From Cyclobacterium qasimii M12-11B (GTDB taxonomy: Bacteria; Bacteroidota; Bacteroidia; Cytophagales; Cyclobacteriaceae), in assembly GCF_000427295.1 (NCBI RefSeq), contig NZ_ATNM01000147.1, forward strand, positions 1 to 64,000: a DNA stretch of 64,000 nucleotides, in the 5' to 3' direction. Of this stretch, positions 59,630 to 64,000 are shown in pieces; the first letter of the stretch is position 1; each line of letters begins with the position of its first letter. Made by a program: the position numbers and the translations under genes. The notes below the pieces were generated by a model that made no database searches, was not told the origin of the DNA, and saw only the letters and a list, made by a program, of their open reading frames with translations.

Positions 59630-62600
59630 ATGAATCAAGGTTTATATCGTTCAGAGTTTGAGCATGATGCCTGTGGAATCGGGTCAGTTGTTAATGTGAA
59701 AGGCCTTAAAAGCCACGAAACTATAAGTGATGCTTTGCTTATGCTTAGCAATATGGAGCATAGAGGAGGACGAGGCAGCGACCCAAAGACAGGTGACGGT
59801 GCTGGTATTCTGATACAATTGCCCCATACATTCCTGAAGGAGGTTACTCAAAGGTTAGGTTTTGGATTACCAGAAGAAGGATTCTATGGTGTTGGTATGG
59901 TGTTTTTCCCAAACAACAAACAACTATACAAAAAGTGCAAATCAAACTTAAATAAGATAATCAACGAATTGGGCTTTAAGCTCATCGGATACAGAGCTGT
60001 ACCCACAGATGATACTGTGCCTGGTTCAGGAGCTTTAGAAGTTATGCCCAATATTGAGCAGGTTTTTGTCCAGCACAAAGACAATCTTTCAGGGCTTGAT
60101 TTGGAAAGGAAACTCTTTGTACTTAGAAATTATGCTACAAGTATTCTTAACTCCACGATTCCTGGAGTTAATAGTGCCTTCTATTTTGCCAGCTTTAGTA
60201 GTCAAACACTAATCTATAAAGGACAACTCAGAACTGATCAGGTTTTGACCTTTTACAAAGACTTGCAAAACAACAAGCTTAAATCGGCCATTGCTTTAGT
60301 TCACTCCAGATTTTCTACAAACACCTTCCCAAACTGGAGACTAGCGCAGCCTTTCCGATTTTTATCACACAATGGGGAAATCAATACCATCCGAGGAAAT
60401 CTGAACAAGATGCGCTCCAAGGAGACCTTGATGAAATCCATCCATTTTACGGATGAAGAACTTGAAATGCTACTGCCAATTACCAACTCAAAAAATTCAG
60501 ATTCTGCAAACCTGGATTCAATGGTTGAGTTACTTGCGCTAAGCGGCAGAAGTCTTCCTCATGTCCTTATGATGCTTGTTCCTGAAGCCTGGCAGGACAA
60601 CAAGACAATGGACAAAAAGAAAAAAGCTTTTTATAAATTCCACGCCTCATTGGTAGAGCCTTGGGATGGTCCAGCAGCATTATTGTTTACTGATGGCAAA
60701 TCACTAGGTGCAACATTGGATAGAAATGGTCTTCGACCATTGAGATACTTTATAACCTCTGATGATCGTCTGATTCTTTCTTCTGAAGCTGGCGCACTAC
60801 CTATCAGAGAGTCCACTATTATAGAAAAAGGACGTATCAGTCCTGGAAGAATGTTATTGGCTGACCTATCGAAAGGAAAAATATCCTTCGATGAGGAAGT
60901 TAAAGATGAAGTAGTCAACAGAAAGCCTTATGATTCCTGGATCAAAAAGGAAAGGCTTAAATTAAGAATGATACCTGCTCCAACGGAACTTTCTTTCCCT
61001 TACAGCACGGATGACATCAAGAAAAACAAACCATTTTTGGTTACAGCCAAGAAGACTTAAAGGTTATACTTTCACCAATGGGAGATACGGCTTACGAGCC
61101 TATTGGATCCATGGGTGCAGATACTCCTTTGGCCGTGCTGTCAAAACAAAGTCAGCATATATCCAATTACTTTAAGCAACTGTTTGCTCAGGTAAGTAAT
61201 CCTCCAATTGATCCAATCAGGGAGCGTTTGGTAATGTCTTTGTTTACAAGAATTGGTGAAAGCTTTAATATACTTGAGGAAAGTGCCAAACACACTCGTC
61301 AGGTACATATTTCCCAACCAGTCTTACTGAATGAAGACCTCGAAAAATTAAGAACTCTTGAGGGGAAAGGTTACCATTCAGCAACTTTGAATGCACATTT
61401 CGAAGCGGATGGCAAGCCTGGTCGTTTATTGGAAGCCCTAAACAAATTATGTCAGGCTGCAGAAGATGCGATTGGAGAAGGAAAAAACATTATTATAATT
61501 TCTGATAGAAATTCTCAAAAAGATACCGCACCTATCCCATCCTTATTGGCAGTAGGAGCAGTTCACCATCACCTGGTGAATCAGAAATTGAGAACGAAAG
61601 CAGGATTGGTTGTAGAAGCAGGTGACATTAGGGAAACCCATCACTTTGCCACAGCAATTGGTTATGGTGCAAGTGCCATCAATCCTTACCTGGCTTTAGA
61701 AACACTTATATCGCTCAACGACACTGGTATGTTGAGCAAAAAGATTACTCAAAAGAAATTATTTGAGAATTATAAGGAAGCAATTGGTAAAGGATTACTT
61801 AAGGTACTTTCCAAAATGGGTATCAGTACACTACAATCTTACCAAAGTGCACAGATATTTGAAGCCATCGGCCTTGGAGCTGAAGTAATAGACAGATGCT
61901 TTAAAGGTACGGTCAGCAGAATAAGCGGTGTTTCATTCGATGAACTAGCCGACGAAGTACTTGTGAGACATCACACTGCTTACAAACCAAAGCCCTTTAT
62001 TGGAAGCTGGAGGAATTTATCAGTGGAAACGTAGAGGGGAGAAACACCTTTTCAATCCTGAGACCATCCATCTTTTACAAAAATCTACCCAACTGGGAGA
62101 TTATAATTTGTACAAGAAGTTTGCGCAAAAGATCAATGATCAAACCAAAGATGCAATGACATTGAGGGGATTATTGGAATTCAAAAAGAGAATATCCGTT
62201 CCGATAGAGGAAGTTGAGCCAGTAGAGGCAATACTAAAACGTTTCGCAACAGGTGCAATGTCCTTTGGATCAATATCTCATGAAGCGCACAGCACTTTGG
62301 CGATAGCCATGAACCGTATTGGAGCAAAAAGCAACAGTGGTGAAGGTGGTGAAGATGAAGTAAGATTTGAGAAAAAGAAAACGGTGACTGGCAAAGATCT
62401 GCTATCAAGCAGGTGGCTTCCGGTAGGTTTGGAGTTACAAGTAATTACCTGACCAACGCCGCAGAGATACAAATTAAAATGGCACAGGGAGCCAAGCCTG
62501 GAGAAGGTGGACAGCTTCCAGGTCATAAAGTAGATGATTGGATCGGAAAAGTAAGACATTCCACACCAGGAGTAGGTTTGATTTCACCTCCACCTCACCA

Positions 62601-64000
62601 TGATATCTATTCTATTGAAGATTTGGCTCAGTTAATCTATGATCTAAAAAATGCCAATAGAAAAGCAAGAATAAATGTTAAACTAGTATCTCAAGCCGGT
62701 GTAGGAACTGTAGCGGCAGGGGTAGCTAAAGCACAATCTGACGTGATCCTGATATCAGGAGCGGATGGTGGTACTGGTGCTTCTCCTCTTAGTTCTATCA
62801 GACATGCAGGATTACCTTGGGAACTTGGTTTATCAGAAGCACACCAAACCCTGGTTATCAATAATCTTCGAAGCAGAGTAACCTTACAAACGGACGGACA
62901 GCTAAGAACAGGAAGAGATTTGGCAATTGCAGTACTATTAGGTGCTGAAGAATGGGGTATTTCTACTGGCGCATTGGTAGTAGAAGGATGTATAATGATG
63001 AGAAAATGCCACCTGAACACTTGTCCAGTTGGTATAGCTACTCAAAACCCTGAATTAAGGAAACTATTCACGGGTAACCCGGATCATGTAGTGAACTTCT
63101 TTACTTTCCTAGCCCAGGACCTTAGAGAAATCATGGCTTCCTTAGGTTTCAGGACCGTTAATGAGATGGTTGGTCAAAGCAATATCCTAAAAGAAGCGAA
63201 TGGTCAAATGAACCATTGGAAATGGGATAAATTAGATCTAAGCCCAATTTTCCATAAAGTGGAAGTTCCGGACCATGTAGGAATTCACAAGCAAATCGAT
63301 CAGGATTTCAGACTGAAAAAAGTGCTTGACAGAAAACTTATTGAAGCCGCTACTCCAGCGCTTGAGCAAGCAAATAAAGTAACCGGAACTTTTGACATCA
63401 TCAATGTGGACCGATCAGTCGGTGCCATGTTATCAAATGAAGTCTCCAAATTCTTTGGAAGTCCTGGATTACCAGACAATACGATACACTTTAAATTTCA
63501 GGGATCTGCCGGGCAGACTTTCGGTGGCTTTTTGGCCAAAGGGATCACTTTCGAACTTGAAGGAGAAGCCAATGATTACTTCGGTAAAGGGCTCTCAGGT
63601 GGTAAATTGATTGTTTACCCTAATCGAAATGCGAATTTTGTAGCAGAAGACAATATTATTATTGGTAATGTGGCCTTTTATGGTGCCACTTCTGGTCAGT
63701 CTTATATTAAAGGAAAGGCTGGAGAACGTTTTTGTGTAAGAAATTCTGGAGTAGAAGCCGTAGTAGAAGGTATTGGCGACCACGGTTGTGAATACATGAC
63801 AGGTGGTTTGGTAATCATTCTAGGTGAAATAGGCAGAAACTTTGCTGCTGGTATGAGTGGTGGAATTGCCTATATCTTTAAAGAGAACCTGGGCAATATC
63901 AATAAAGAAATGGTTGACATTGATCCCCTGAATGAGGACGATTATGCAACCATCAAAACTTCTCTATTGAAACATGTCGACCTTACCTCCAGTAATACCG
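59630..64000 (+). CDS. gltB: Glutamate synthase large subunit, 3' end outside window, frameshifted three times
   Basis: About 1450 residues are visible. The amidotransferase nucleophile is the Cys in [10 protein letters not shown], about 15 residues from ATG 59630, exposed after propeptide removal; a GTG at 59594 is an alternative start. [19 protein letters not shown] and GEINTIRGN belong to the glutaminase domain. The FMN/synthase domain has [23 protein letters not shown] and [13 protein letters not shown], with the 3Fe-4S cysteines in [15 protein letters not shown]. The alpha subunit makes two glutamates from glutamine and 2-oxoglutarate with a GltD partner. Indels lie in the A run 61022-61026, the T run 61996-61998 and the A run 62378-62381; correction gives one frame to the window edge. 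Confidence 0.95.

Overview
The window is chromosomal DNA of a member of the Bacteroidota, most likely a Cytophagales/Cyclobacteriaceae-like bacterium. Evidence for this is a SusC/SusD pair with its own ECF sigma factor and FecR-type anti-sigma factor, the mutY-ssb-gldE gene order, a 30-residue AURKAIP1/COX24-type basic protein, and promoters with the Bacteroidota -7 element TAnnTTTG. No tRNA, rRNA, CRISPR array, insertion sequence or prophage was recognised.

Region 1 (1-36.1 kb) looks like an oxygen-limitation or energy-stress survival island. It starts with the 3' end of a Crp/Fnr-family regulator gene. Downstream are a YflT-like stress protein, an HdeD-like membrane protein, a sigma factor, Dps, a PoxB-type pyruvate oxidase, an SQR-like flavoprotein, a coiled-coil lipoprotein, and a TolC/HlyD/ABC-2 exporter with no ATPase gene. 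Then comes an eight-gene operon: ppsA, an HMA-like small protein, D-lactate dehydrogenase, a SpoIIAA-like protein, gpmA, pfkB, class I aldolase and glucokinase. It diverges from a complete second F-type ATPase operon of the Na+-translocating N-ATPase class (atpDCQRBEFAG). Enolase, a ClC antiporter and a cytoplasmic GH15 glucoamylase follow.

The main discovery is a promoter architecture shared across this region. Twelve copies of a palindrome close to TGAYYTARRTCA are each followed, after exactly 23 bp, by a match to TAnnTTTG; four are perfect 6/6 matches, five are 5/6 and three are 4/6. They sit upstream of eleven transcription units on both strands and put the palindrome centre about 41 bp from the presumed start site, the class II activator position. 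The unit therefore reads as one regulon: release glucose from stored glucan (GH15), phosphorylate and ferment it to lactate (glk, pfkB, fba, gpmA, eno, pps, ldh), spend or make ATP on a Na+ gradient (N-ATPase), and protect DNA, envelope and pH (Dps, HdeD, ClC, exporter).

Region 2 (36.4-41 kb) is a thiol/peroxide defence cluster: an AhpD-like protein, an RclC/DUF417 membrane protein, a tandem-glutaredoxin/thioredoxin-reductase fusion, a peroxiredoxin and a double-DUF302 lipoprotein. Region 3 (41-52 kb) is a SusCD uptake locus. It carries a PHP phosphoesterase and two endonuclease/exonuclease/phosphatase-family enzymes but no glycoside hydrolase, suggesting a phosphorylated or phosphodiester substrate. 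Region 4 (52.4-64 kb) is conserved core: thioesterase, rng, the AURKAIP1 gene, a TPR protein, HU, mutY, ssb, gldE and gltB, which runs off the window.

Fourteen genes, including enolase, atpG, rng, mutY and gltB, are broken by 21 single-base frameshifts. Every one lies in an A/T homopolymer and restores a family-typical protein when corrected, so these look like sequencing or assembly errors rather than pseudogenes. A dispersed intergenic repeat occurs at four sites.
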